Assembly: GCA_902585605.1 (NCBI GenBank)
Contig: CACIED010000003.1
Location: 1-64,000 of the forward strand
From: an uncultured Alphaproteobacteria bacterium
GTDB taxonomy: Bacteria > Pseudomonadota > Alphaproteobacteria > HIMB59 > GCA-002718135
DNA length: 64,000 nucleotides
Direction of reading: 5' to 3'
The first letter of the stretch is position 1, and the number at the start of each line of letters is the position of its first letter. The notes below the pieces were generated by a model. It was not told the origin of the DNA and made no database searches. It was given only the letters and a program-made list of their open reading frames with translations. Shown piece by piece: positions 17,883 to 26,693 of this stretch. The translations under genes and the position numbers were made by a program.

Positions 17883-18934
17883 TGGAATACAAAATTACCA
17901 AACTCCAAAATGATAAAGGTTTAGATATTGACATAGTTAATATTATTAATTCAAACAATTATAGTTTTAGTTTTTATACATATGGTGGTTATATGAGCGA
18001 GGTTTGTATCCCAACTTCTTCAAATGTCTCTGAAACAGAGGATGTATTATTAGGTTATGGTAATTTAGATGATTGTCTGGAAGCCCATGGATATTTTAAT
18101 TCAATTATTGGAAGAGTTTGTAATAGAATAGGAAACAGTAAATTTACTCTTAATGGGGAAGAATATAATTTATATTCTAATACCAAACCTGATCATCTAC
18201 ATGGTGGAGAGGTAGGTTTTAATAAAAAGATTTGGAAAATAGCTGATATTAAAAAAACAAGTGAAAGTATAAAAGTAGAGCTCACATACCAATCTAAACA
18301 TTTAGAAGAAAATTATCCAGGCAATTTAAATTGTAAAACTATTTACGAGCTTAATAACAATAACGAAATTCTAATTTCCTTTAATGCTACTTCTGACCAA
18401 GATACTATTGTTAATATGACTAATCATAATTATTGGAATTTCCATGGTCATAAAGATAATTACAAAAATATTACTGAGCATGTTGTCAGAATATTATCTA
18501 ATCAAATTTGTGAAACTGATGAGGGGTCAATTCCTACTGGTAAATTATTAGATGTTGTTAATACAAAATATGATCTTAATAATTCATTTGAAATAAATAA
18601 TACTTTTTTAGAAAGCGGGGGTATCGATCACAATTATGTTCTCAAAGATCATTATATTGATAAATCTATAGCTTCCATCTATAGTAACATTACTGGTATG
18701 GGAGTTGAATACTCGACTGATCAACCTGGAATACAATTTTATACTGGGAATATGATGAAAGACTCATACGCTGGCAAACATAATCGAAAATATGGCTTAC
18801 AATACGGTATGTGTCTAGAGACTCAAATTTTTCCTGATGCTATTAATCAACCAAATTTTCCATCAACTATTTTAAAAGAAGGTGAAAAATATAATTCAAA
18901 TACAAAAATAAAATTAAGAAATGATTTTAAATAA
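17882..18934 (+). CDS. galM: Aldose 1-epimerase (galactose mutarotase family)
   Basis: A 350-residue beta-sandwich enzyme interconverting alpha and beta anomers of a sugar. Landmarks are NSIIGRVCNRIGNSKFTLNG, the first active-site His in DHLHGGEVGFNKK, the second in MTNHNYWNF, and the base Glu in MCLETQIFPDAINQPNFPS. No signal peptide, so cytoplasmic. The symbol reflects family only. In sulfoquinovose clusters a paralogue (YihR) mutarotates the sulfo-sugar, and a YihV-like kinase lies 1.1 kb downstream, so the substrate may be unusual. Confidence 0.88.
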   Translation: MEYKITKLQNDKGLDIDIVNIINSNNYSFSFYTYGGYMSEVCIPTSSNVSETEDVLLGYGNLDDCLEAHGYFNSIIGRVCNRIGNSKFTLNGEEYNLYSNTKPDHLHGGEVGFNKKIWKIADIKKTSESIKVELTYQSKHLEENYPGNLNCKTIYELNNNNEILISFNATSDQDTIVNMTNHNYWNFHGHKDNYKNITEHVVRILSNQICETDEGSIPTGKLLDVVNTKYDLNNSFEINNTFLESGGIDHNYVLKDHYIDKSIASIYSNITGMGVEYSTDQPGIQFYTGNMMKDSYAGKHNRKYGLQYGMCLETQIFPDAINQPNFPSTILKEGEKYNSNTKIKLRNDFK

Positions 18935-18980
18935 ATTAATTTATTGTTTTATAATTTTATATCTATAGACATCTGCATAA

Positions 18981-19481
18981 ATGAAAATCAGTAAAAAAAT
19001 TATTGATAACTTAAAAAAAGGTGGAGTAGATTTTTATTTAAGTGTCCCGTGTAAGTTACTAGCTAACATGATTGACATTCTTGAAAATGATAAGGATGTT
19101 TATTATTCGGCTGTACCACGAGAGGAAGAAGGTATGGGTATATGTGCCGGAGCTTACTTAGGAAATAAATTTCCATGTATAATGATGCAGAATACAGGAA
19201 TTGGGAATTCAGTTAATGCAATTGTTTCTTTATTACAATTATACCAAATGCCCGTTGTTTTCCTAATTAGTTATAGAGGCACACCAGGTGAGCCAGTAGG
19301 AGCACAAGGTGGAATGGCTAAAATAACTGAAAATATTTTACAAACTTTAAGAATTCCAATGTTGCATTGTTCTTCTGAAAAAGATTTAGATAGAATTACA
19401 ACATTTAGCAAACATGCCAAAGTTGTTGAATCACCAGTTGCTATTTTATGTGATTTTAATTTAATGAAAGATGATAAATGA
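18981..19481 (+). CDS. comD: Sulfopyruvate decarboxylase alpha subunit-like (TPP enzyme, PYR domain)
   Basis: A 166-residue protein corresponding to the pyrimidine-binding domain of a thiamine-diphosphate decarboxylase. The conserved glutamate is in PREEEGMGICAGAYLG, followed by MMQNTGIGNSVNAIVSLL and YRGTPGEPVGAQG, a pattern characteristic of ComD and phosphonopyruvate decarboxylases. It overlaps the beta-subunit gene by four bases (ATGA), so together they form a split enzyme. Split subunits are typical of sulfopyruvate decarboxylase (sulfopyruvate to sulfoacetaldehyde and CO2); phosphonopyruvate decarboxylase is usually one chain. Its neighbour at 20962 resembles sulfolactate dehydrogenase, which supports sulfopyruvate. 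Confidence 0.8.
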   Translation: MKISKKIIDNLKKGGVDFYLSVPCKLLANMIDILENDKDVYYSAVPREEEGMGICAGAYLGNKFPCIMMQNTGIGNSVNAIVSLLQLYQMPVVFLISYRGTPGEPVGAQGGMAKITENILQTLRIPMLHCSSEKDLDRITTFSKHAKVVESPVAILCDFNLMKDDK

Positions 19482-20047
19482 ACCGTTTTGAATTGTTAAA
19501 TAAGATACAAAATATTCTTAAAGATAACTTAGTAATATGTAATATAGGCCTTCCATCTCAAGAATTGTATAAAATTAATGATCAGCCAAATTTTTTTTAT
19601 ATGTTGGGTAGTATGGGCTTGTCGTCTTCAATAGGCCTAGGTTTGTCATTGTCTCAAACAAAACAAGTTATTAGTATTGATGGTGATGGATCAGTATTAA
19701 TGAATATGAATACTCTAGCAACTATTGGAAATAGAGCGCCTTCAAATTATACTTTATTAATAATTGATAATGGATCATATGGTTCAACTGGAGATCAAAG
19801 AACATTCACAGATGAAAATACCTCTTTAAAAGACATTGCACTTGGTGCTGGCTGTAAAAAAGTAATCGAATGCTCAGGGGAAGAAACTTTAAATGAATTA
19901 TCAAAAGCTATTGAAGACAAAAATAATTCTTATGTAATTATTTCAAAGATTAATTCAGGCAATGTTAAAATTGATCCTATACCTCTCAATCCCATAACCA
20001 TAAGAGATAGGTTTAGAAAATTTATTGGTATAGTTAAATATCTATAA
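19478..20047 (+). CDS. comE: Sulfopyruvate decarboxylase beta subunit-like (TPP enzyme, PP domain)
   Basis: A 189-residue protein carrying the diphosphate-binding domain. The thiamine-diphosphate motif runs from GDGSVLMN to the closing asparagine of LLIIDNGSYGSTG. Together with the alpha subunit it would form an alpha/beta decarboxylase in the cytoplasm. ComE proteins of this length are known from methanogens (coenzyme M synthesis) and from sulfolactate-degrading bacteria; the second role fits a heterotroph with a SlcC-like neighbour. No gene for coenzyme M synthesis is visible nearby. Confidence 0.8.
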   Translation: MNRFELLNKIQNILKDNLVICNIGLPSQELYKINDQPNFFYMLGSMGLSSSIGLGLSLSQTKQVISIDGDGSVLMNMNTLATIGNRAPSNYTLLIIDNGSYGSTGDQRTFTDENTSLKDIALGAGCKKVIECSGEETLNELSKAIEDKNNSYVIISKINSGNVKIDPIPLNPITIRDRFRKFIGIVKYL

Positions 20048-20056
20048 AAGCCTTTT

Positions 20057-20965
20057 ATGATCATTTGTGCAGGATCTATATTTGCAGACTACATAAGCAA
20101 AATAGACAAGTTTCCAAAAAAACCAATTAAGGTTTTATCAAGTGGTATTGATAGAAGACTAGGTGGATCAGCGGCGGTATCAGCATTTACTGCTAAAAAA
20201 TTAGGATTTAACTCAAAGTTTATTGGTAAATTTGGTGATGACGATTCATCAATTTTCTTAAGAAATGAATTTAAAAAATTTTCTATAAATATTGATAAAT
20301 CAATTATTATAAAAAATTGTCAATCATCTCAAAGTTTTGTAATTGAAGATACTAAAGGTGAAAGATTGCTGGCAGCTTATAATGATCCGAAGTTACTTAA
20401 ATATAAAAAATTGCCGACTTTAGAGTTTAGAAAAAAGGATATTTATTCAATAGATATGAGATGGATTAATTTAGCTACTAAAATTGCTATCAACTCTAAG
20501 GAAAAAAATATTAAATGTGTTGCTGATTTGGATAACTTTAAAAACTCTTCAAGTATTTCAAAGATCATAAAAAATGCTTCCCATCCTATATTCTCTGAAG
20601 AGGGTTTGAAAACATATAAAAAAAATAAGAATTTTGAATCAGCTCTTTTTCAAATATTTAATGAAACAAAAAAATTCGTAGCTGTTACTATGGGATCAAG
20701 AGGCGTTTATTGGGTAGAAAATAATTCATTATATCACTGTAAAGTTCCTAAAGTAAAAACCGTTGAAACAAATTGTGCAGGAGATGTTTTTCATGGTGCT
20801 TTTGCATCAGCTTTATCACAAAACAACTCAAATTCTGAAAGTATTTTATTTGCTGCTGCAACAGCAACATTAAAGTGTATGAAAACGGGTGGAATATACT
20901 CAATACCTAAAATGAGTATAGTAAAAAAATTTATAAAAAAATTAAAAATTACAAAAATTAAATGA
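20057..20965 (+). CDS. PfkB-family sugar kinase, sulfofructose kinase (YihV)-like
   Basis: A 302-residue ribokinase-fold kinase. The N-terminal double-glycine motif is RRLGGSAAVSAFTAKKLG and the catalytic aspartate lies in NCAGDVFHGAFASAL. Several blocks recall E. coli YihV: SSQSFVIEDTKGERLLAAY, SIDMRWINLA, HPIFSEEGLKTY and the end LKCMKTGGIYSIP. YihV phosphorylates 6-deoxy-6-sulfofructose in sulfoglycolysis; related PfkB enzymes act on fructose-like ketoses or 2-keto-3-deoxygluconate. Its stop overlaps the start of the 2-hydroxyacid dehydrogenase (ATGA). The sulfo-sugar assignment rests on remembered sequence patterns and on context. Confidence 0.78.
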   Translation: MIICAGSIFADYISKIDKFPKKPIKVLSSGIDRRLGGSAAVSAFTAKKLGFNSKFIGKFGDDDSSIFLRNEFKKFSINIDKSIIIKNCQSSQSFVIEDTKGERLLAAYNDPKLLKYKKLPTLEFRKKDIYSIDMRWINLATKIAINSKEKNIKCVADLDNFKNSSSISKIIKNASHPIFSEEGLKTYKKNKNFESALFQIFNETKKFVAVTMGSRGVYWVENNSLYHCKVPKVKTVETNCAGDVFHGAFASALSQNNSNSESILFAAATATLKCMKTGGIYSIPKMSIVKKFIKKLKITKIK

Positions 20966-21897
20966 TAAAAATATTAATTACAGAATTTTTAAATCAAGAG
21001 GCTTTAAAAAATTTACATCAAGATTTTAACATTACATACAGATCTGAAGCCTGGTCAGATAAAGATTATTTAGAAAAAGAAATACCTAACTTTGATGGAA
21101 TTATTGTAAGAAATAAAACAAAACTAGATAAGTTTCTTTTAGAAAAAGCTCTTAAATTAAAATTTATTGGAAGACTTGGTGTTGGCCTTGATAATATAGA
21201 TACTGAATATTGCAAAAATAATAATATATTCGTGCAACCTGCAACAGGTATGAATGCTGATTCTGTTGCTGAATATGTAATTAATTCATCACTAACGCTT
21301 TTAAAAAAAACTACAATTGTAAATGTACAAACTCAAAATGGAAAATGGCCAAGGACTACAATTAATACAATGGAAATAAGTGGTAAAACATTAGGACTTA
21401 TAGGATTTGGAAATATATCAAAAAAAGTTCTAAAGCTTGCTAACGCTTTTGACGTTTCAACAATTACATTTGATCCATATGTGTCTCTAGAAGAAACAAA
21501 TTCACATAATGTCAGAAAGGTATCTTTTGAAGAAATTCTTAATTTTGCAGATATCATATCTATTCATGTTCCTCTTAATAATGAAACAAAATACATGTTT
21601 AATAATGAGTCATTTATTAAAATGAAAAAAAAACCAATAATTATTAATTCTTCAAGAGGAGGTATAATAAACGAAACAGACTTACTTAATGCTTATTTTA
21701 ATAATAATATTTCTGGTTTTGCCTTAGATGTTTTTGAAAGCGAGCCTGTTAATGAAACATTTTTATCAAAGATAACAAACGAAATGAATTGTATTCTAAC
21801 ACCACATAATGCAGGAGTAACTGAAGAATCTAATGAAAGGGTTAGTAAATTTATTATAAAAAAAACAAATGAATTTCTTCAAAATTTTAAAGATTAA
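20962..21897 (+). CDS. D-2-hydroxyacid dehydrogenase, (S)-sulfolactate dehydrogenase (SlcC)-like
   Basis: A 311-residue NAD-dependent dehydrogenase of the phosphoglycerate dehydrogenase family. It shows FIGRLGVGLDNIDTE, a Rossmann motif LGLIGFGNISKKV, the arginine in NSSRGGIINE, the glutamate in DVFESEPV and the histidine in LTPHNAGVTEES, so the catalytic triad is intact. The opening ILITEFLNQEAL and PATGMNADSVAEYV recall SlcC, which oxidises (S)-sulfolactate to sulfopyruvate, exactly the substrate of the adjacent ComDE-like enzyme. Other 2-hydroxyacids remain possible. It overlaps the convergent oxidoreductase gene by 11 bases. Confidence 0.82.
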   Translation: MIKILITEFLNQEALKNLHQDFNITYRSEAWSDKDYLEKEIPNFDGIIVRNKTKLDKFLLEKALKLKFIGRLGVGLDNIDTEYCKNNNIFVQPATGMNADSVAEYVINSSLTLLKKTTIVNVQTQNGKWPRTTINTMEISGKTLGLIGFGNISKKVLKLANAFDVSTITFDPYVSLEETNSHNVRKVSFEEILNFADIISIHVPLNNETKYMFNNESFIKMKKKPIIINSSRGGIINETDLLNAYFNNNISGFALDVFESEPVNETFLSKITNEMNCILTPHNAGVTEESNERVSKFIIKKTNEFLQNFKD

Positions 21898-22975
21898 ATT
21901 CACTCATTTTAATTACACGATTTTCTTTTATCGATAGTTCTGCTGCTTGACCTATAGCAACGGACATTAAACCATCTTCGAGTGAAACATCAGGTAGTGT
22001 ATTATTTTTAATAGCATCATAAAATGCCAAATGTTCAAAATATGTTGATCCATGATGGTGTCCTGCCATTAATATTTTTTTATCAACTTCCATATCATCA
22101 GTCATTATAGTAGAACTATTCCTCATTCCCATTTTTACTTGAGAGATATTTTTACCAGAATCGTGAGATGGAACAAATGCTTCAATTTTCCCTTTGTCTC
22201 CAACAGCTACTACTTCTTCCTGGTATTCAGAATTTTCTGCAAACATACATAAATCTAATAATCCTCTAACACCACTTTGAAAATCAATTATTACGTATCC
22301 ATTATCAATAATATCTGGTACTTTACCACTGTATTTTTCATCAAGATGATTCACATCTTGACTGCCGCTTGCAAAAACTTGTTTAACTTCACTTTGAGTT
22401 ATAAATCTCATCAAATCAAAAAAATGACAACATTTTTCAACCATTGTACCACCAGTGTTTGAATCAAATCTATTCCAATTATCAACTTTTTTAAGAAATG
22501 GAAAACGATGTTCACGAATAGATATCATTTTTAATTTACCTAAAGTTTTATTATGAACTCTTTCAATTAATTTTTTAACAGGTGGCATATATCTGTATTC
22601 CATACCTACCCAAATCACTTTTGAATAATCTTTTGAAATTAATTGAAATTTTTTACAATCATCAATGGTTGTGCAAAGTGGCTTTTCTATTAAAAGATGT
22701 TTATTGGTTTTCAAAATTTTTTCTAAAACTTCAATATGAGTAAAATTTGGAGTGGCAATTATATATGCATCTGCATCATCGTTATTTATTAATTCATCTA
22801 AGTCCCTATATGAGTTAAAATCATTCGTAATAAGCGATGAAGATTGGTTTAATGAACCCTCGTTAGGATCACATATTGATGTGACTTTAGCGTTATCTAA
22901 TAAATTAACATTTTTAATATGTTCCTGACCCATAGTTCCTGCGCCAATGATTCCATACTTTATATAACTACTCAT
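21887..22975 (-). CDS. Gfo/Idh/MocA-family oxidoreductase
   Basis: A 362-residue NAD(P)-dependent sugar or inositol dehydrogenase-like enzyme. The glycine motif is YGIIGAGTMGQEHI, the lysine motif is LLIEKPLCT, and the catalytic region TGGTMVEKCCHFFDLMRFI places Lys and His as in inositol dehydrogenases. It is translationally coupled (4-base overlap) to the fucose-isomerase-like gene upstream on the same strand, forming a two-gene unit divergent from the sugar importer at 24515. The substrate is unknown. Confidence 0.87.
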   Translation of the reverse strand: MSSYIKYGIIGAGTMGQEHIKNVNLLDNAKVTSICDPNEGSLNQSSSLITNDFNSYRDLDELINNDDADAYIIATPNFTHIEVLEKILKTNKHLLIEKPLCTTIDDCKKFQLISKDYSKVIWVGMEYRYMPPVKKLIERVHNKTLGKLKMISIREHRFPFLKKVDNWNRFDSNTGGTMVEKCCHFFDLMRFITQSEVKQVFASGSQDVNHLDEKYSGKVPDIIDNGYVIIDFQSGVRGLLDLCMFAENSEYQEEVVAVGDKGKIEAFVPSHDSGKNISQVKMGMRNSSTIMTDDMEVDKKILMAGHHHGSTYFEHLAFYDAIKNNTLPDVSLEDGLMSVAIGQAAELSIKENRVIKMSEFNL

Positions 22976-24345
22976 ATTGTATATGTTGGTATTTGTAATT
23001 TAGTTCCTAAATTTTGTATATCTTTAAAAATATTTCCGTAAGTAAAAGCTAAATGATGTTCCAATCCACTTAAGAATATTTTTTTTATTTTTTTATTTGT
23101 ATCTTTTCCTAAACTCACTACTCCAGAAGTACCGGAGAAAGATTTTTTTCTCTTAATAATTTCCCCTCTTGCTATAAAAAATTTTAATTTGTTTTCAGAT
23201 TTTGAAACTCTGAAGATAGTTATTTTACCTGGTTTTAAAGCAAAGTCATGCAGCAAGGGTTTTCTTCGATTTGAATGTACAGTCACATTAGCCTTATTTT
23301 TTTCTGCCATACTTATAGGTGCAAGTCCACAATGCCAGAATACTGCAGTGTTGTCTTTTATATCTAAATCAACAATATCTACCAGAAGTGAGGGCTTATT
23401 ATTTAATTGATTTAAAATATTACAACTTAAACTTCCAAGAACATCTGCTTCACATGCAGAACTTATTTTTTTTTCGTTCATCATCGCCATTGGAGCACAC
23501 GAAGCACAACCATATTCAGTAAACATTTCCGGCCAACATCTCACTGCAAAAGCATCAAACTTTTCTTTTTTTTGAATTTTTTCTAGTCCATGAAATAATG
23601 AAATACTTTTTTCAACTTCAATTTGATTAAGATTTTTTAAATCTTTGAAATTTTTTCCAATATTTTTTTTAGTATTTATAATTTCATTTTTCTCAATTTT
23701 ACTAGAAATTTTAAATAATTTTTTTAAACTAATTTTAGAAACATTTGTATGAAGTTTATTTTTTAATTCACTCACTTCATAGTCACATGTATCAAAACCA
23801 TCTGGTCTTTTACCAACTAAAGCTATTTTAGGATTTGAGTAGGTAATCTGTTTAAAATTCTTTCCAGAGTTTTCAATTTTTTTTAAATAGCTTTTATCTA
23901 AATTGTCTTTATTATTAATAAACTCAACTATTTTTTTGTTGAAGTAATTAACTTCTTTATCAAAGATAACAAAATCAGAATAAATTTTGTTTTTTATTAA
24001 TGAATGTAATCCTAAATTAACTCCACAAAGAGAATTTAGTCTTAATCTGCCCCCCGTTCTTTTTTCTTTAAAAGATATAAAAAAAATTGGTTTTTTAAAA
24101 ACTTTAGTGAATTTTTTAATAAATTTTGAGTCAGTAAATGTTGACTGAATAATTAAGTATTTCTTACATTTTTTTTGCTTAAAAAAAGACAATGCTTCTT
24201 CACTAATTACATCATTTGTAATTAATTTTTCAAAAAAAATAATGTTATAACTTAATTTTTTTAATCTTTGTTCTACTAAGCCTATTTTTTCATTTGCAAA
24301 ATTTACATCAAATGTTTCCCTACCAAGACTAAGACAACCAATCAT
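22972..24345 (-). CDS. L-fucose/L-arabinose isomerase-like protein
   Basis: A 457-residue cytoplasmic protein of the FucI/AraA-like fold. The first 180 residues are lysine-rich and poorly conserved. The recognisable core is FAVRCWPEMFTEYGCASCAPM, then SACEADVLGSLS with the metal-binding Glu/Asp, then TAVFWHCGLAP and the C-terminal SGLEHHLAFTYG with a His pair likely to bind the metal. These enzymes convert aldoses to ketoses with Mn. It would supply a ketose for the PfkB kinase at 20057 or for other cluster enzymes; the actual sugar is not known. It diverges from the importer gene at 24515. Confidence 0.78.
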   Translation of the reverse strand: MIGCLSLGRETFDVNFANEKIGLVEQRLKKLSYNIIFFEKLITNDVISEEALSFFKQKKCKKYLIIQSTFTDSKFIKKFTKVFKKPIFFISFKEKRTGGRLRLNSLCGVNLGLHSLIKNKIYSDFVIFDKEVNYFNKKIVEFINNKDNLDKSYLKKIENSGKNFKQITYSNPKIALVGKRPDGFDTCDYEVSELKNKLHTNVSKISLKKLFKISSKIEKNEIINTKKNIGKNFKDLKNLNQIEVEKSISLFHGLEKIQKKEKFDAFAVRCWPEMFTEYGCASCAPMAMMNEKKISSACEADVLGSLSCNILNQLNNKPSLLVDIVDLDIKDNTAVFWHCGLAPISMAEKNKANVTVHSNRRKPLLHDFALKPGKITIFRVSKSENKLKFFIARGEIIKRKKSFSGTSGVVSLGKDTNKKIKKIFLSGLEHHLAFTYGNIFKDIQNLGTKLQIPTYTI

Positions 24346-24487
24346 TTAAAGCTTCCTTATACGAAAATATCTTCTTTTTTTTATGATTATAACACTACCA
24401 AGTAAAAAACAAAAAAACAGAATATTTTTCCTTTTTATAATGGCTTTTATTATCAATTTCTCTTGTATAAATATTTACTATATGTTT

Positions 24488-24499
24488 ATGTTTAAACAT
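24488..24499. promoter_or_regulatory. 12-base palindrome before the sugar-importer start
   Basis: ATGTTTAAACAT is a perfect palindrome ending 7 bases before the GGAGG ribosome-binding site of the binding-protein gene at 24515. It lies in the 169-base divergent spacer, which otherwise holds AT-rich promoter-like sequence including a TATAAT at 24436-24441. Candidate operator only. Confidence 0.3.
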
Positions 24500-24514
24500 T
24501 AAATTGGAGGAATA

Positions 24515-25771
24515 ATGATAAAATTAATTCTTAAAAAACTTTCAATTACTTTTATTGCAATCTCTTTTACTGTAATTTCTTCTGTAGCTTCTGCAGAAAT
24601 AACAATAACTTGGCCGTCTATTTGGGTTGGAAAAGACTCAAAGACTACAGTTATTGGTGAGCTAATAGATGAATTTAATGCAGCAAATGCAGGTTCAATA
24701 AAAGTAGTGGTTGAAGAACAAACTGACTACGACATTTATGCTCAAAAACTAACTGCTCAGATAGCGACAGGTGAATTACCTGACATAATGACAGTTGGTG
24801 CTCAGCTTTTAGATGTTTTACATAGAAGTGGGAAAGCAATGGATCTTGCTCCTCATATAAATTCAGATCCACATTGGAATAATGTATATCCAGAAAATGC
24901 ACTTCAATCTGCTATGACTGATGGAGTTCTTTCTGCATTGCCATACGAACTTTTCGTAACTCCTGTTACTTATAATAAAAAAATATTAAAGGAAGCAGGT
25001 TATGATGAGTTCCCTGACAATTATGATGATTTTTTCAAAATGTGTGAAGCAGTTACTGCTAATGGCAAAGTTTGTACATCTCAAATGACTGGTAAAAATG
25101 GTTGGACATCAATGTTATGGTATTCACAAGCATTAGCTTCTGCTGGTGGACCAGATATTTATGAAAAAGGTCTCGATCACCCAGCCTATGTCAAAGCTTT
25201 TGAAGTTATGGAAAAAATGTATCAATACACCACTAGTGATGCCATTGGTGCAGATGCAGGTGTTTCAGGAGGTCATTTCCTAAATGAAAGAACTGCAGTA
25301 TTTATGAATGGTCCTTGGTTTATTGCTCGATACACTTCTGACGGTATACCTGGTCTACATGAAAATATAGGTGTCGCTGCTGCTCCCATGTTAATGGGTG
25401 GTGAAGGTTCACCTGGAGGTTATGTAGGTGGTAGACAATCATCATTAGCTGCAGGCAAACAATCTGATCCTGCAAAAGAAGAAGCAATAGTTAAGTTTTT
25501 AAAGTGGTTAACTATTCCTGAAAATGTTGCAAGGCTATCTTATAGTTCAGGTGCGATGTTCATTGTTAATGCTGATCTACCTAATGATATGGATAGACTG
25601 TTCATAGAAATGAAACAGGGAATAAGTGACGCTCCTTATGTTGCTCCTATCTTTCAAAATGGAATTGGCTCTTTAGCGGTAGCTAGTGAATTTCCACAAG
25701 CATTGTCTGCTTTGGCTTTAGGTGATGTTACACCTGAAGGTGCAGTAGAAATGTTACAAGACGCTGAATAA
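24515..25771 (+). CDS. Sugar ABC importer periplasmic binding protein, family 1
   Basis: A 418-residue family-1 solute-binding protein. A signal peptide is clear (basic MIKLILKKL start, hydrophobic core, cleavage near VASA-E). The mature part shows ITWPSIWVGKDSKTTVIGELIDEFNA, GELPDIMTVGAQ, then the TAVFMNGPWFIARY block and a late LKWLTIPENVARL helix, typical of oligosaccharide and glycerol-3-phosphate-class binders. GGAGG lies 5 bases upstream of the ATG. It heads an operon with two permeases, a sulfatase, an FGE-like gene and a glycosidase-like gene, so the ligand is probably a sulfated saccharide or glycoside. Confidence 0.92.
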   Translation: MIKLILKKLSITFIAISFTVISSVASAEITITWPSIWVGKDSKTTVIGELIDEFNAANAGSIKVVVEEQTDYDIYAQKLTAQIATGELPDIMTVGAQLLDVLHRSGKAMDLAPHINSDPHWNNVYPENALQSAMTDGVLSALPYELFVTPVTYNKKILKEAGYDEFPDNYDDFFKMCEAVTANGKVCTSQMTGKNGWTSMLWYSQALASAGGPDIYEKGLDHPAYVKAFEVMEKMYQYTTSDAIGADAGVSGGHFLNERTAVFMNGPWFIARYTSDGIPGLHENIGVAAAPMLMGGEGSPGGYVGGRQSSLAAGKQSDPAKEEAIVKFLKWLTIPENVARLSYSSGAMFIVNADLPNDMDRLFIEMKQGISDAPYVAPIFQNGIGSLAVASEFPQALSALALGDVTPEGAVEMLQDAE

Positions 25772-25780
25772 TAACTTAAT

Positions 25781-25810
25781 AACTATGAGGTATTTTTATA
25801 CCTCATAGTT
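25781..25810 (+). terminator. Intercistronic stem-loop after the sugar-binding-protein gene
   Basis: Perfect 12-bp stem, arms AACTATGAGGTA (25781-25792) and TACCTCATAGTT (25799-25810), with a 6-base T-rich loop. It occupies most of the 48 bases between binding protein and first permease. There is no strong U-tract after it, so mRNA 3'-end protection or partial attenuation is more likely than full termination. Confidence 0.75.
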
Positions 25811-25819
25811 TATTTACCT

Positions 25820-26692
25820 ATGAAAATAAAAAAAGATGAGGTTGGTTGGTTATTATTATTTATTGCACCTACCTTAATTCTTTTCACACTTTTTTTTATT
25901 TTACCAATTTTATTTCTTTTAGCGAGTAGCTTTACAAATTGGGATGGTATTGATGCAGAATTTGTTGGGTTTGAAAACTACATTAAATTATTTAATAAAA
26001 AAAGCTTTGTAAGGGCAATTACAAATAACCTATATTGGTGCATCACTGCAGCACTTATTACCGTTCCGTTAGGTCTTATTATAGCATTACTCTTATCTCA
26101 TCGATCAAGGGGATGGAAAGTTTTTAGAACAGTCCTATTTGTGCCACAAGTTGTATCATCAGCAGCCATAGCGATGCTTTGGGCAGCTGTTTTTAATGCT
26201 GAATATGGACTATTAAATTATATTTTAGATAACATAGGTTTATCTGATTATAAAAACCATAATTGGTTAGGAAATGTAAGAACTGCAAATGCTGCATTAA
26301 TTGGGTTTTCTTTGTGCTACGTTGGTTATTTTATGGTTATCATGTTAGCAAAAACAGCAAGCATATCAGAAGATTATTACGACGCCGCAAAGATAGATGG
26401 AGCAAGTCAAATTCAAAAAGATTTTTATATTACAGCTCCTTTAATTAAGAGCACATTTTTTCTTTGCATCATTTTAGCTGTAATCTTTAATTTAAGACAA
26501 TTTGAATATGTTTATCTTATGACTGCTGGCGGTCCAGCAAATAAAACTCAAGTACTTGTAGTTTACATTTGGAATGAGTTAACTGTTCAAAGACTTGGAA
26601 GAGGAAGTGCCGCAGGAGTTATAATGATTGCATTGGGAGCTATGTTACTTCTTTTACTTCGTAGAATATTAAAAAGTGAGACTTATAACTAA
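25820..26692 (+). CDS. Sugar ABC importer permease, MalF-like
   Basis: A 290-residue inner-membrane permease with six predicted membrane segments. Family marks are LFIAPTLILFTLFFILPILFL at the N-terminus, SFTNWDGIDAEFVGFENY, and the EAA coupling loop around EDYYDAAKIDGASQIQKDFYITAPL. It belongs to the carbohydrate uptake class 1 (CUT1) type. It is read together with the MalG-like partner, with one base between the two genes when the downstream ATG is used. Confidence 0.92.
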   Translation: MKIKKDEVGWLLLFIAPTLILFTLFFILPILFLLASSFTNWDGIDAEFVGFENYIKLFNKKSFVRAITNNLYWCITAALITVPLGLIIALLLSHRSRGWKVFRTVLFVPQVVSSAAIAMLWAAVFNAEYGLLNYILDNIGLSDYKNHNWLGNVRTANAALIGFSLCYVGYFMVIMLAKTASISEDYYDAAKIDGASQIQKDFYITAPLIKSTFFLCIILAVIFNLRQFEYVYLMTAGGPANKTQVLVVYIWNELTVQRLGRGSAAGVIMIALGAMLLLLLRRILKSETYN

Positions 26693-26693
26693 T

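Noticed and set aside
18981..20047. Phosphonopyruvate decarboxylase of a phosphonate synthesis cluster
   Set aside because: Phosphonopyruvate decarboxylase is usually a single chain next to PEP mutase; here two subunits occur, no PEP mutase is present, and the neighbouring dehydrogenase resembles sulfolactate dehydrogenase.
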